A stretch of DNA of 64,000 nt from Stenopsyche tienmushanensis (taxonomy: Eukaryota; Arthropoda; Insecta; Trichoptera; Stenopsychidae): the NCBI GenBank assembly GCA_008973525.1, contig WACJ01000110.1, positions 868,001 through 932,000 of the forward strand, written 5' to 3'. Both the position numbers and the translations under genes were made by a program. The stretch's first letter is position 1. Each line of letters opens with the position of its first letter. Positions 34,830-46,721 of this stretch are shown piece after piece. The notes beneath the pieces were generated by a model. The model was not told the DNA's origin. It worked only from the letters and a program-made list of their open reading frames with translations, and searched no databases.

Positions 34830-36500
34830 TTCATCCTACGTTGATTTTCGTAACAGCGAAGTTTTATATTTAAGCGAAGCAAATGACATTTTGTTTCCAT
34901 GTTTGTTTTATATGATATCCATGAAAAAAAATGTAATCAATCATCATCATGTCTAAATGTACATCCTTTGGATTCGGTTTGATCTCAATTAAAATAGAGT
35001 TACTCTGTAATATACATAACATAAATCTGCAATAATTTTTAAAGGACTTTTTTTGCCATTTTGTAATAAAATAGCTTTAAGCTATTAATTTATTGGAATT
35101 AAATGGTGCTCTTGAAAACTGTATTGATTTAAATGAAGGGTCTATGTACTTAATTAACATCATTATGTACTAATTATATTTAACCACGTCTAATGACGAT
35201 ACATTCGCGAATTCAAAGCTTTTCATACATCTTCCAAAATTTGTGGTCTCTCCTTAGACCGAGATAATTACTCATTCCTAATGTAGCGGATCATGATACA
35301 TGATCTTCTGTTCTACTGTTTACAGGGCAGGTTTTGCGAATTTATTGCATAGGTCCGGTTGACAGAACCCATCGGTGTTATTGCCGAACGGGTCCATCCA
35401 AGCGTACGATTGTTATCGATCTTTTCTTCCTTCTTTCTCGTCGGGAGCGATGTCCAGATATCGAGAGCCTCCATACTGGGCGATTTGTTGGGCTTTTAGG
35501 ACAGGACCCACTGAAGATATATACGGTCAAAATAAGTTTGTTCATTGGACCGAGTTAAAAAGTAATATGTTCCCGTCATACGAGCGAAGCTCTTTATTAA
35601 TGTTTAACTTTGGAAATTCTTCCTCTCTGCGCTTTTTTTTGACAGGTTTTATAAGTTTTCCTTGATATATGTCAAAGGTTATTGGCTTAGGCGTATTTCT
35701 CTCGTAGGATAAAACGTTTAAAACTTGCTTCTCAATGAAATATTCAAGGCCTCAATTGAAAAAGGTTGGTGTGTTTTCGAGATTAGCCTGTCGGAATTCA
35801 GACAATGGATGTCAAAATAAGTCGATAAATCGTCTCGGAGGTATTATATGTATTATAAAATAAATAGCATGAAGTTTTTTATTAATTTTATTCTTGAAAC
35901 ATGCATAAGAGTCGAATTTCCCACCCTCCAAAATCTTCACCCTCTGCTATTTTTATTTAATCATCTTGGCCTCCAAAACTTTAAAAGCAACTGTTGCACA
36001 GAAAATCGCAAACATTTTTCGTGAATAAATAACATATTGGAAAGGACAAGTCAATTTCCAAATTATCATTTTATTGGGGTAGTCTTGAAGGGTAAATTTG
36101 ACATCAAGTCACTCTAAAAAATAGTATCTGAGGTACCTAAGGACGCTAGTTGTCTGAAGAAGTCATGTTTCCAGTTAGTTTCAGAGTTAGTCGTGTATCA
36201 GCTTGGAGCGAGTCGCGGGGTCCGACCGATCGTCTTAGCCGCAGGAAGACCTGATCTTCCCGCCGTTATTTTTAATCTGTTTAATGGTGGAGTAATAAAG
36301 ATCTACATGGACTCTGATCATGCAAAAAGTGCACATGAAATGCTAAACCGAATTAATTTATGTCCGGTCTTTTTGAGACCACTAGCGTCTGCTTAGTATT
36401 CCTCTCGTGCTTGTTCTGTTTCTTTAATAATATATTAATATGTTTATAAGGGGAAGGGTTGGAAACATGAGTCTATTTGCGATCGTATGTGGTACGAGTT
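34830..36500. other. No recognised feature; open frames at 35334-35665 and 36193-36396
   Basis: After an acceptor-like tract ending at about 35323 (CTACTGTTTACAG), two overlapping + frames of 74 and 96 codons are open, but neither shows a motif I recognise. A further 67-codon frame at 36193-36396 begins with a non-ATG codon. None can be called a gene. Confidence 0.3.
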
Positions 36501-36514
36501 GCGTGAGACCCGGA

Positions 36515-36560
36515 TGTGTGTGTGCAACCGGTCCACTTTTCGGACCGCTGATACGTTGCC
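36515..36560 (+). repeat. Family C hairpin fragment
   Basis: The sequence CCGGTCCACTTTTCGGACCGCTGATA matches only the hairpin region shared by the hAT copies at about 8470 and 34190, without termini. The stem is intact except for one changed base next to the loop. Confidence 0.5.
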
Positions 36561-37404
36561 CGAACACGTCCACAAAGCGTTGTTGCCTTTTACCATTGTA
36601 TCAAAATGATCTAATACCCATAGTATTTTTAGAAAAAGAGTCAATCATTGTGAAATATTTTCGAGCGACATAAGCAACTATTACATTAACCGTTGCCACA
36701 TGTATGGAACTGTGGCAATTGGATACTCGTTTGTCAGATTGATTTTTTTGCTCCAACAAATGAAGTAATTAACGCATTAAATATTATCTTTTTGCAATCA
36801 TATATTTTGATTGAAATATGGTCCATCGCGGTTGCGATATTTTCCAACTTGGAATCACGCAATCAACCACCAGCAGCACGTCTGTCCATTATAATAGCTT
36901 CATTTTCTAATACGGCAAAGCGTCCAGTTTCATATCTTTAACCGTGACAAATGTGGAAATAATTACTCATTCCATAGTAATTACCCTTATTTTATACCAA
37001 AATAATGGCAGTGGCCACCGTCACGACCTATGTGAAATCATGAATCAAGTCACGAGTCATGACTGGAGCCACGATCATTACGATTCATTTATCAATATGG
37101 ACGCAACACTCTGAATGGAATGAATGGACAAATTTGTTGTTGCCTCATACGTAGTTAATAAGAGATCATCACTCATTTTTTATCGTTTTTCAACTACCGC
37201 ATGTCTAATGAGACGGTCCCATGAAAGAATTCATTCATATACATCCGCTCTATTAAAAAATGCAGACACTTTCAAATCGCATATGCTCTATTCTGATTTC
37301 TTGGGTGTTAAAATCATAATTCCTATTTAATATACCTCTCCTATATATACCACGTTGAATAGACGAATTTTATAAATATTCTATAAGAAAAACATGTACG
37401 ATAT

Positions 37405-37480
37405 TGTTAAATAAAGCGTTATGGAACGCTGCTTGCGTGCAGCGCAACATATGAGTGCATACTCATCAAAGGGTGCATTA
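37405..37480 (+). repeat. Family N short repeat
   Basis: The blocks AAATAAAGCGTTATGGAACG..GCTGC and GAGTGCATACTCATCAA recur at 56805-56905. Each unit is AT-rich with a small AGCG..CGCT dyad. The class is unknown. Confidence 0.5.
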
Positions 37481-37593
37481 CAAATGAATTCATATTATAT
37501 ACATAATTAATTGTGACGATGTGGCATTCAAATTTGTTGGTGTTCACAATCTAATCAAATATATCAACACTTGTTCTATCAATTAACATATAA

Positions 37594-37718
37594 TACAGTC
37601 AACCCTCCTATTGCATCCACATCGATTGCTTCTGAGAATCACTTGCAATCTAACTTTATATAGCGTTTAAGTTCTATAGCGTGGTTTTTATATTGACGCT
37701 ATAGAAGGGTTGACTGTA
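37594..37718. mobile_element. Pogo-like MITE, 125 bp, complete
   Basis: TA-CAGTCAACCCTCCTATTGC at the left is mirrored by GCTATAGAAGGGTTGACTG-TA at the right. Terminal inverted repeats of about 16 bp with TA duplications fit pogo/Tigger-type Tc1-mariner elements. It has no coding capacity. Relatives are at 16678 and 42792. Confidence 0.85.
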
Positions 37719-37989
37719 TTTAAATATTTTTTGTATGAAATAATGCTTTAATATTCATTAAAATTCATCTTGAATCCAAAAAATCAACGTATAAATGCAG
37801 AGGCGAAAGACAACGCGTTGAATTACAATTTTCATTCATCACCGATCGTTTCTTTGCTTTTGTTCTTATATAAATCCATAAGCCTCATGAAAATGTATTT
37901 CATCTCAGAAGGCACTAGTTTACCCTTATATCTTCGGGGTGTTTATATCTCTTCCATTCGGTAGTTTCCGTTGATGGGGATATCAAATT

Positions 37990-38330
37990 CGAACGTGCAT
38001 AGAAAGCAAACCGATCCGCATGTCCAGCTGCGATTGCAGGCTTTGATACAGCCTTCTTCCCGTGCGATTTGGACGCAACCCCTATCGGATTTTCGGACCG
38101 ACCTGGCACTTGTTTGTACCGAGATTTCGGCTCGCTACGTTTACGATTCGAAAACGACTGCCATTTTTATTTTCAGCTTTTATGGGGCAAAAACGCCAAT
38201 CGACGGAAAAAAACACCCCACCTTCGCTATCACGAACCGGATATCTTTATCTGTAGCTGTAGGCCTCGTGCACACGTATGTTTCCGTAGCATATTTCTAT
38301 ACGGCCTATTCTTTTTATTGAGTCTTCTCT
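37990..38330 (+). other. Unassigned GC-richer open block
   Basis: Three + frames are open for 64-116 codons at 37971-38338, and the minus strand is also open (37915-38109). This usually reflects composition rather than coding. No motif is recognised. Confidence 0.25.
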
Positions 38331-38599
38331 ACCGTTGAAGTGAACGTATGGAGAGAAGTCGTTACAGGGAATCTTTTTCCTCCGCACTAAATCTATATAA
38401 AAGTATGACAGTAAAACTTCTCGAGTGGATTCGTATTCGGGTGTACGGAGGAAATAAAGGTGCTTTCGTATATACAAATGGATTTATGATATTACCGATT
38501 TATCGCGTTCCACTTTTATTTTTTCGAAATGAGAACGAATCGTATTACAACACGATAAATGCCTTACATATCCGAATTTAATATATTTTTTTAAAATTA

Positions 38600-38770
38600 T
38601 GTAGCGTAGGCGAAATGGCATCCCCATTCAATGGTGATCAGATTAACATTAACAGAAGTGACAACTCCTGTGGTGTTGCGGACACTGCTCAGCGTCTTAA
38701 TCACCCGCCGTTTCTGACACCAATGTAACGTGGAGCGGAGATCCCCAATTGGATCCTTGATTAAGATTAA
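38600..38770 (-). mobile_element. Family G LTR end with primer-binding site
   Basis: On the minus strand the LTR end CCGCTCCACGTTACA is followed by TTGGTGTCAGAAACGG. TGGTGTCAGAA is complementary to a tRNA 3' end (TTCTGACACCA at 38712-38722), as expected for the minus-strand primer-binding site right after a 5' LTR. A second LTR-terminal motif, TGTAGCGTAGGCG, lies only 110 bases away at 38600 in the opposite orientation, so the locus is rearranged. No gag or pol is seen. Confidence 0.6.
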
Positions 38771-38864
38771 TTCATACGAATACAGAAGTGGACAGTGGAC
38801 TCAGTGAAGCTATGAGCTTTATCACGAAAAAAAAAATCCAACTTGAAATAAGTTCTCGTGAAAC

Positions 38865-40045
38865 TTAACACTTTACCGACCGGCGGTTTTTATGCGCTAT
38901 CTACTAAAATCATCTCAACTTTTTTATTAATTTATAATCTTTCACGAAACTTTCAGAAATGATTCACTACAAACATATTTAAATGTTGATGAAAAGAAAA
39001 ATACGTTTTTTTAAAATTAATTCAATAAAAAAATACGTACAAATAATTATATAGAGTTTGTTACACTTTTTTTTAAATAATAATATTTAAACTAATACGT
39101 ATCGTTAAACAAATATGAATTATAGATCATTTTACGAAAGTAAATGTCAAAAAAACACAAAAAACGTATAAAAATAGTTTTGATTTACCCGAAAAAAAGC
39201 TAAAACACACAATTATTATTGTTTTGAATCAATAACATTGATTGTTGACATTAGCGTTATCTGCCTCATTTCAAATCCCTGAGAAGTTTGAGAGTTTTTG
39301 AGCTGCTTAACCTCTATGGGAGTACTATCGGAGATCCTCCGTAACCCCCTCCACTATTTATAAAAAGCACTCTTGCACGTTGAAGCTCGGAGACAGACAG
39401 AGACAGAGCGAACTTAGCACAGTTCGGGAGACTGAGACGGAAAGCTTCCTCGCAAATTTATCAACTTTTAATGATTTCGACTTGTTTTTTTTAACTGATT
39501 GCCGTTCTTCGCTGCGTGTTGAATGAGTCTTTGTCCAATTATCATTTCCTTCTAAATGAAGAGCAAATGAATCGATTTTTTGTGCTTTGTTTATATAAAG
39601 AAATGAAGTGATCTTGTATGCTATCAGATGTTTATTTACAATTGACTCTGTCTCGAATTGAAGATTGTCTTACACTGATAGGAGTTGACAGAAAGTAATC
39701 GGTTATGCGATCAACGAGTTCATCGATTTTATATTTGCTCACTAACGAAAAGCTTAAGTTTGTTTTCGTTTTGATGAGTTTCGTCGATGTGAGATAATAT
39801 TTGAAGTGCTCACGAAGACGGTACGCATAACTGACGCATGAAGGTATTTGACGGCTGTGTACGCCAAAGTGTTAAAAATAATAAAAATGAATAAAAAATT
39901 AATCATGAATAAAGTTTTCGTTTATTTGTACTGTCGTATTTTTAAATCATTTCGAACCACAAATTAAACATTTTGGCTTATTGACGACCAAAGTCGGACG
40001 TATCTGAGGACGCCACGGTAGCATCTGCGGTCGGTAAAGTGTTAA
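38865..40045. mobile_element. TTAA-bounded piggyBac-like element, 1,181 bp
   Basis: The left end TTAACACTTTACCGACCG (38865-38882) and the right end CGGTCGGTAAAGTGTTAA (40028-40045) are perfect 18-bp inverted repeats including TTAA. The interior carries the family E block, a GA-rich block shared in reverse with 3640-3735, and a second internal TTAACACTTTGGCGTACACA end at about 39857-39879. It is therefore probably one element inside another. No transposase frame remains. The perfect ends suggest it is relatively young. Confidence 0.85.
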
Positions 40046-40049
40046 GATA

Positions 40050-41880
40050 CTCACAAACATAGAGCTAAATATAAATAATCTCTCATCATTCCATCAAGTT
40101 CGTCCATCTCATTGGATAAATAAAATTGTGTTTTTGTATTTTTAACCCTTTGGCTGTTACGGTGTATTTTGATTGCTTTCTTTTGTTTGATCTCGCTAAC
40201 GTATAAACAAAATGCACAACAAAATAAATTCTTTGTAACTTCCTACCATATTTCATCTTACCATCTGCTTTTATTTATTCATTTAGTCAATAAATCATAC
40301 ACTCATTGATGCTGTATTTATGGATTCGAAAGCCTGGTATTAAGCTGTTGATATCCAAGTCTTAATTAATTTAAAAAAATGTTTTTTATGTCCAAAATAA
40401 GTATTTTGAATTAAAAAAAAGTGCAACGTTTCGGTCCGACGGAAAACGGACCGCGTGGGCCTTCTGTTGATAGATTGAAGAGTATCTAACGTTACATGTG
40501 GATAAGATTAATCTGTTCAAACTTCCATATTTTCACAATTGCTATATTGTTTATATCTTCAAGTATTTTGGAGTTCTTCTTGGTTAAGTATTAAAGGATA
40601 ATTTCTTCCAGGCTGAATTCATGATCCATGTTCGTTTTATACATATTTAAAAGGGACTTCATAAATATAAAGATTTAGTATTTAAATATACATAAATGTA
40701 CATATATTTACATCAATTTAGTTGATTCACATTCGAGACCTGTTGATACATGTGAAAATTGACAACGGATATGATGTAATGTTTTTTTTCTTCTTAATGT
40801 TGCGAAACGTCTAATTGCCGTCTATTTAGAGAATCTATTTAAAAGGATGACTTCGGCCGCAAGTCTACATAACATTCTCAATATTTATTTTATTATTTCA
40901 TGAGCGTAATTTAAAAACACTCATGCGAGAACCCAAATATTCTGGTGGCTTTGCACCCTGTTCTGCGCAGAGGGTGTGTCGCGCCGCAAAAGCGCAGACA
41001 CTAAAATATTTTTAATTAGTCCCAAAGCAACGTTATTAATTGCGTCAAACATACGTCGCATCCAGCGAGAATGTTTTCTTTATTAAACATACTGCTTTTG
41101 AATTATGCCAAACCTCAAAGGCTTGCGCTCGCGTCGATTTGGTTTAATTTCATCTCAACAGGTAGCCAATTTAGCCCCGCGCGCTTTCATGGAAATCTAA
41201 GAAGATCATCTCCTAGCCTTCCATTTATTAAGTCCTTAATGCTACATCAACCCTCTACCCTTTACGAACGAAGACGAATCAATCGCTGAATACCGAAATT
41301 GAACCTTCAATTTTCATTTCGGCGTTGGAGCCAAATCGAATAACGCCATTAAGCAACGAATTCTCTAAATTCTTTGCGAAGCGTGTTAATGTTTCTCGCT
41401 TTTCGACAACATTATAAAGATGTTTGCAGAAAATTCCGTTGGAAAACGTTGATAGTACAGATTTAAATTGAATCCGTTTAATGACATAAATTTCACCTGA
41501 GCATGGTTCTCTATTAATCCTTCCAGTTTGATGTGTTCCAATTAAATTTTGGCATCTGATCCATGATTTTGGAAGCTTGGGCCTTGTAAAAGGATATGAT
41601 ATGGATGCTGTTATTATGTACACCCTAACTAACAGTATTAGCATTTAAACGTGAAATATTAGGGTACATTGTTATATCATAGTTATAGGCACAGATACTG
41701 TATATAATATACAAGTACTTTTAAGTACATTTAGATTTCCACACATTCTAAATTTTTATTTTTATTGACTTTATCTACATACTCAGTTACATTAGCTTTA
41801 TTAATTTTTTTTTCTCTGTATGTTAGTTATTTATATTTACCGTTTAAGCTACAATGTCGTATGCTATACGTGGTAACAAA
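40050..41880. other. No recognised feature
   Basis: AT-rich sequence. A minus-strand frame of 121 codons at 41279-41644 is open but has no motif I know. No terminal repeats are seen. Confidence 0.35.
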
Positions 41881-41888
41881 TTCAGACT

Positions 41889-42395
41889 TAACCTGTTAAG
41901 TGGTCATGACGTATATATACGTCCAACGTAAACTGCATCGAAATTGGTTAGGACGTATATATACGTCCTCGAAATATATGTTGGGTCCTAGAGCAGGCGG
42001 AACTTTTTTTTTGCGGAACCAGAAAATTTCGAGTTTATTACAAAAAAGGGAAATAATCTACATACTGGTGTCCGGATTGTGAGGTAGCACTACGTGTCAA
42101 CAACTGTTTTAAAATATATCACACAAAAGCTGAGTTTTGAATTTATGTATGGGAATATTTTATTTTTTTAAACTCTTTGTTTCCATATTCTTTATGTGCT
42201 TTTGTTTCTTGTTTTGCATTTATTAACATCTCTATATGTTTTTTTTTTTCTAAATAAATAAAAATATATATGTTTCATTGTTATTTTTATAAATTCTAAG
42301 CATTGCTAAAAAAATTGATAACATGAACTCACGCCAGGTGGGCCGGACGTATATATACGTCCTAACAAAAATGTACGCGCCGACTGTATGTTGCG
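41889..42395. mobile_element. Decayed TTAA element with ACGTATATATACGT palindromes
   Basis: The left part starts TTAACCTGTTAAGTGG and carries two palindromes, GACGTATATATACGTC at 41908-41923 and GGACGTATATATACGTCC at 41951-41968. A third identical 18-mer lies at 42345-42362 near the right side. Sub-terminal repeats of this sort occur in piggyBac-like elements. The right TTAA end is not found, so the border is approximate. Confidence 0.5.
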
Positions 42396-42504
42396 TTATT
42401 GAAAAGGAACTTCCCGCTATATGACATTCAAATCTATACAAAACCACTACCAAATTTAAATAACATAAGTCATGCTTTTTATTATTATCATCGGAAGCTC
42501 GTGG

Positions 42505-42790
42505 AAGTTTATTGCAGTGATGTGATGAGTCGACAACTTGTCATGAAATGGGTTAGTTGTTCAGATATGGCCGTACTGATACTCACGACGAGGAAAATAG
42601 TGGGATACCATTAGTGATTTCTGATGAATTTGTGCAAAAAATTAAAGACATTTTTCGCAGTCTCTTTGGTGATATTGTGTCGGAAAAACTCGGTTACAAG
42701 AAGTTGTGTGCGAGATGGGTGCCCAGAATGCTCATACGGGAGCACCGTCAAAATCGCGGAACCGCTACACTTTGGAACTTTTTGAACAAA
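42505..42790 (+). pseudogene. Mariner-type transposase N-terminal relic
   Basis: A first frame gives VYCSDVMSRQLVMKWVS. After a frameshift the second gives FRYGRTDTHDEENSG, then PLVISDEFVQKIKDIFR and VSEKLGYKKLCARWVPRMLI. This is the paired helix-turn-helix part of a Tc1/mariner (IS630-type) transposase, with the conserved linker KLCARWVPxML. Several residues between IFR and VSEKLGY are lost relative to the family. The catalytic domain is absent. A pogo-like MITE begins directly after it at 42792. Confidence 0.92.
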
Positions 42791-42791
42791 A

Positions 42792-42944
42792 TACAGTCAA
42801 ACCTTCTATAGCGTCGAGATAGGAAGCACGCTAATTAAACCAAACGCTATAGAAAATTATGCATCCATTCAAAATTTGTACGTGCTTAGTTTGTTAACCA
42901 AAGGCCCCGCAAATGAAATGGTGGCTATAGGAGGGTTGAATGTA
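42792..42944. mobile_element. Pogo-like MITE, 153 bp
   Basis: It has TA-CAGTCAAACCTTCTATAGC at the left and GGCTATAGGAGGGTTGAATG-TA at the right, with imperfect inverted ends and TA on both sides. It is the same family as 37594-37718 and lies at the 3' edge of the mariner relic. It could have truncated that relic. Confidence 0.8.
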
Positions 42945-43379
42945 TTTTTAAAAAAATAGTCAAATGCGAAAATATTTTATAAATCCACAGCTGTAGTTGT
43001 TATGTTATCAACACAATACTATTTTTTAAATTTTAATATCATATTTTAAAAGATGTAAATTTGCTTATCACCAATAATTTAGGTCGATTTTCAGTGCCTG
43101 AAATTTAAATATTTAGAATTATTTGAAACATGACTTTCGTGCCATCCATGAATAAGGATCAACCATTAACTAAACTCGAACCATAAGATGTACTCATGTG
43201 ATTTATGAAGGTTGCATTATCTTTACAACCTCGCCCCTTAACTCTATGTATGTTAGCTAAACAGCCATTTTTTGTTAAATTTAAAGTAAATTTAATTTTG
43301 AAATTTCAGTTTTATTTTTTTGTTGTAGTGCGTATAATATGCAATCGCTTGAATTTCAAATGTAACGCACCGCAACGTT

Positions 43380-43960
43380 GATCGCCCGCACACACGTTCC
43401 ATCACGTGACCCTTCGCGCTGAATTTCAACGCTCCGATGAACATACGCTCGAACGGCCTTACACAATCTTTACAAGACCACCGAATAATTGTGTTCTATT
43501 TATAAGAGCGACTCTCATCAAGCTGGAGTAGGAAGCGCTTCACTTTCGCACATGAGGAAGCACCAAGTGCCGCCGCTCTCAAGGTCCCGCCCTCCTATTT
43601 TTGAACCCCGGGCGCCCATACAATAAATCCGCATCGGAATCGGACCTTCACATCACATCGGCCATTGAAGATACTCCATTATACGGTCCGAATCAAATCC
43701 ACTCGTGTCACTTTGTCCCGGCATCCCGAGGGTTCCAATGTGATTCACTGAATCAACCATCGAGTGGACGTCCGTATCGCATTAATTCGATCACAGTCGG
43801 ATTCTTCGAATTATTTCGGGTCACGCTCGTTAACCCCTTACAGGCCTCGGATAATTATTGTTTCCGGACGCAATGACGGCGTTTATCCTGCCCTAATTAC
43901 CGGCGTTCCGATTTACACCTGCCGATGCGGCCGGACGTTTTTATGGCGATGGCTATACAC
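43380..43960 (+). promoter_or_regulatory. GC-richer block with a TATA motif
   Basis: This is the longest stretch of balanced base composition in the window. TATTTATAAGAG at about 43497-43508 is a plausible TATA box. Downstream, overlapping + frames of 91 and 88 codons exist, but the first has no ATG start and neither shows a motif. It might be a promoter or conserved regulatory sequence, or only a compositional island. Confidence 0.2.
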
Positions 43961-44309
43961 GTCCAATATCGATTTGGCACCCGATATATTGCACAATAAT
44001 TATGATTGTTTAGCTTGTCGAGCGCTCTAAATTTTCCACGCTCCTCCATATTTAATATTGCTAAGTTGTTTGAGCATAATAAATTGTGTGTTACGCGCGT
44101 AAACATATACCAGAAGCGGCGAGCAACGAACCCATCATATCTGCGCTGGATTCGGTCTAAACATAATTACTATTGGAGGCTTCAGCCTTCAATTAACATC
44201 ATTAGCTTTCAAGTTCTAAAATCGATACAAAGCTGGAAAAAAAATTGTCTTTTTTTAGAAAAATACATTTTTTGAATCCTGTTGTCAGATATTGATTCTT
44301 TTCAACGGA

Positions 44310-44695
44310 TTCGAGTAATGCAGAAAGAACATTCTCGCACATTGAGTGCGAAGATTAATGAATCAGTAGCGTTGGCGATTTACCATCCCCATGTAGTAGC
44401 GCTGTTAACAGCGACATCTTCCATCTCTCTTCAGGTGCAATGTGTTATTTTAACAGCGCCATCTCTTGTGGCTCTGCGGAGACATTGCATCTGCATACCG
44501 AGGTGGGAATCGAGGGAGTCGTCAGTTAGCCTTGGCTGCGGGAAGTCGTCCCTCCTGCAGCCAGATCTCTCTATGAGTATTGTTTATGTTTACGCGAAGA
44601 AATTAATAAATATTGTGTGCTATCAACAGTGTTAAGGTTCATTTATTGATATACAAGCTTCACTCACGTTGCGCGGCTCTGAGAAAAAAGTCGAT
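44310..44695 (+). mobile_element. Family B element disrupted by an LTR
   Basis: 44315-44363 carries GAACATTCTCGCACATTGAG..GAAGATTAATGAATC of family B, and 44600-44695 carries CTATCAACAGTGTTAAGG through ACTCACGTTGCGCGGC. Between them lies a family G LTR copy, and some B sequence is lost. Confidence 0.65.
44364..44578 (+). repeat. Family G LTR copy, forward, internally deleted
   Basis: It starts near AGTAGCGTTGGCGATTTACC and runs through CTGTTAACAGCGACATCTTC, TCAGGTGCAATGTG and the hairpin GGCTGCGGGA..TCCTGCAGCC. Compared with the copy at 46722-46996 it lacks roughly 55-60 bases after GCATACCGA. It ends without the ACGTTACA terminus. Confidence 0.72.
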
Positions 44696-44699
44696 ACGT

Positions 44700-45640
44700 A
44701 GCATATCATCAATGTAGCATATAATAAATGATCCCATACACATTTACTTTTTTCTTGTATTATCCTAATACACATATACGCGTTTGACGTCCATTAACGC
44801 GCTTAACAAATATTTACTTTCTTCCATCTCGTTGAATCATTCTTAGTCTGTGACCTCATACCAAAAAAAATCTAAAATAAACAACTACAACGTATCCACC
44901 GAAATTCGGCAATCACAAAACATGTGTAGAAGATGAATGGAGAACAAAACCGTGCATGTTTTTTTGGTGACATGTGCGAGATGAATAAAATATTAAAAGT
45001 AAAGATTGCAAGACATGAAGCAGATATTCAACATTGCAATATGTTGAAAAAAAATTTGTTCGAACAGATCGAACACATGTTACTCGGGGAATGATGCTTT
45101 TTGCGCTTACAACATCATCCGTATTATTTAAGATCGGATGTAAAAAAGAAATCGCTCCCGTCGAAGTTCTTCTCATATTGCTGGTCGGCACAAAGGCCGA
45201 ATGTCTTCGAGTGGATCGATATTTACATCGACTCGCTTTATGAAGGCCCTGGCCTTTTGCATGATAATCCAGACTCTTCTATGGCTCTGGAAAATGGAAC
45301 TCAAGTGGGGCAAATCTACCCCACTTCCAGAATCTTCATGCGCCCCCAGCGATCAAAGGGCAGATGCTTTCACTTCGTACATTTGCATCCGGCGCCTGCA
45401 TTCTGCCACGATTTTGGCTCAACTTTCACACTCGCCCCGTGCTAAATCCCAAAGACGACCCTTTTTTTTAATATGGCCAGATTTATGAAATCGAAATTTG
45501 TAGAAGTCCAATTTCGCTGAGATCGCATTCCTCAAAATAGCACCGTGTTACATGATCACAGAATTTGCATTCGCGGTAGAATTTTTTGATAAAGCATCGA
45601 ATTTCCAACAAAGGATAAATGGATTTCCATAAAGAATCAT
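44700..45640. other. No recognised gene
   Basis: Frames of 69-114 codons are open at 44913-45488 on both strands, without motifs. A GC-richer part at 45290-45450 is not matched elsewhere in the window. Confidence 0.3.
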
Positions 45641-45650
45641 CTTAATTGAG

Positions 45651-45935
45651 TAGGGTCATTCAATAAGGACGCTCGATTTTTAAATGTAAATAAAACAAAT
45701 TGTGTGTGATATATTGACCCAATTATTTTTTCATTTGAAAGAATATTTTATGGCATTAACTATGGAATATAGCGTCGTTCAAATGTCCGCCGCGGCTGTG
45801 CTGAATGGCACGTATTCGGGAGGTCTAATTTTCGATGACTTTGTCGCATAAATCTGGCTGAATTTGCTAGATGGTGTTCGTTATATTGACTTTGAGGCGT
45901 CAATAATTTGTGGTGTATACTCATAGACATGTGAT
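45651..45935 (-). pseudogene. Mariner-type transposase C-terminal relic (family M)
   Basis: It starts at TA-GGGTCATTCAATAAGGACGC, the terminal repeat also seen at 52222-52245. On the minus strand a frame gives IQPDLCDKVIEN, then a stop where the family has Trp, then TSRIRAIQHSRGGHLNDAIF. This is the very C-terminus of IS630/mariner-type transposases (ENWxxRxxxxxxxRGGHxxxxxFH). Upstream transposase sequence is missing. Confidence 0.82.
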
Positions 45936-46039
45936 TTAATACGTATCGGGCTGTCAGTCATCGGTGACTGACTTCGATTTTTAACAGTACGCTAGATAGT
46001 ACACTTGAAATACACTTTAAATTGATTAATTTGGGTTAT

Positions 46040-46232
46040 CATTATTAGTCGATACTCTCTCCGTCTCTGTCTCCCATTCACAATCTCCGACCTGCGTCTC
46101 TGTTTCTCTCCAAACTCAACGTGCAGGACACTCTCCATCTCTATCTCTCTCCGAGCTTAACGCGTAAGAATGCTCTTTCTGAATCACCGAAATTCGAACA
46201 CAAATACGTGTCTTAACTCCATAAAGGGTTAA
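46040..46232 (-). mobile_element. Family B element, end portion
   Basis: The CT-rich proximal block (TCTCCGTCTCTGTCTCCCAT, AACTCAACGTGCAGGACA) is followed by GAATGCTCTTTCTGAATCAC and the terminus CATAAAGGGTTAA, in reverse orientation. The CT-rich block is longer here than in other copies. Confidence 0.68.
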
Positions 46233-46239
46233 CATTCAT

Positions 46240-46715
46240 CCTTATTCTTCCCCGCTCTGCTTCTTCTTTCTTCTGCATGCTGCTTATGCTTTTGCGTCTT
46301 TGAGCATTGAGGGTGCCATAATATCCGGCGATATTGTAGTAACTGATAATTTTTGTCATAGGACATCTCTTCCAATAGCCCATCCCATGCAGTCGAAGAT
46401 CATGTGTGAAGCATCATCGATGGTTGCTCCACAATGATGACATTCTGGACTTGTCTCCTTTCTAATTTTATGTGATTGCCGAAATACACATGCTCAGTAA
46501 GGACATGCATCGCGTGAAAGCACAGCTGACCGTGCTTCTCCCTGTTCCATTCTCCGATCAGGCAGTTAGTCCATCGTCGTTTTGTGGATGCATTTGATGC
46601 GATAGCGCACGGGTCCGTTGTTCTATCGGGCTGTGATGTTGATAGATGAATGGATGAGAATAGAAGGACATCGGATAGAAATACTCTTTTCTCTAAATAA
46701 CTATTTATTCCATAC
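46240..46715. other. No recognised feature
   Basis: A minus-strand frame of 105 codons at 46400-46717 has no motif I recognise. It lies next to an LTR copy and may be degenerate retrotransposon sequence, but I cannot show that. Confidence 0.3.
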
Positions 46716-46721
46716 AAGAGA

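Noticed and set aside
35324..35665. Possible exon after CTACTGTTTACAG
   Set aside because: Acceptor is acceptable but no donor of quality follows and the open frames have no motif.
36193..36396. 67-codon + frame reading like a globular protein
   Set aside because: Begins with a non-ATG codon, no recognised family and no nearby splice signals.
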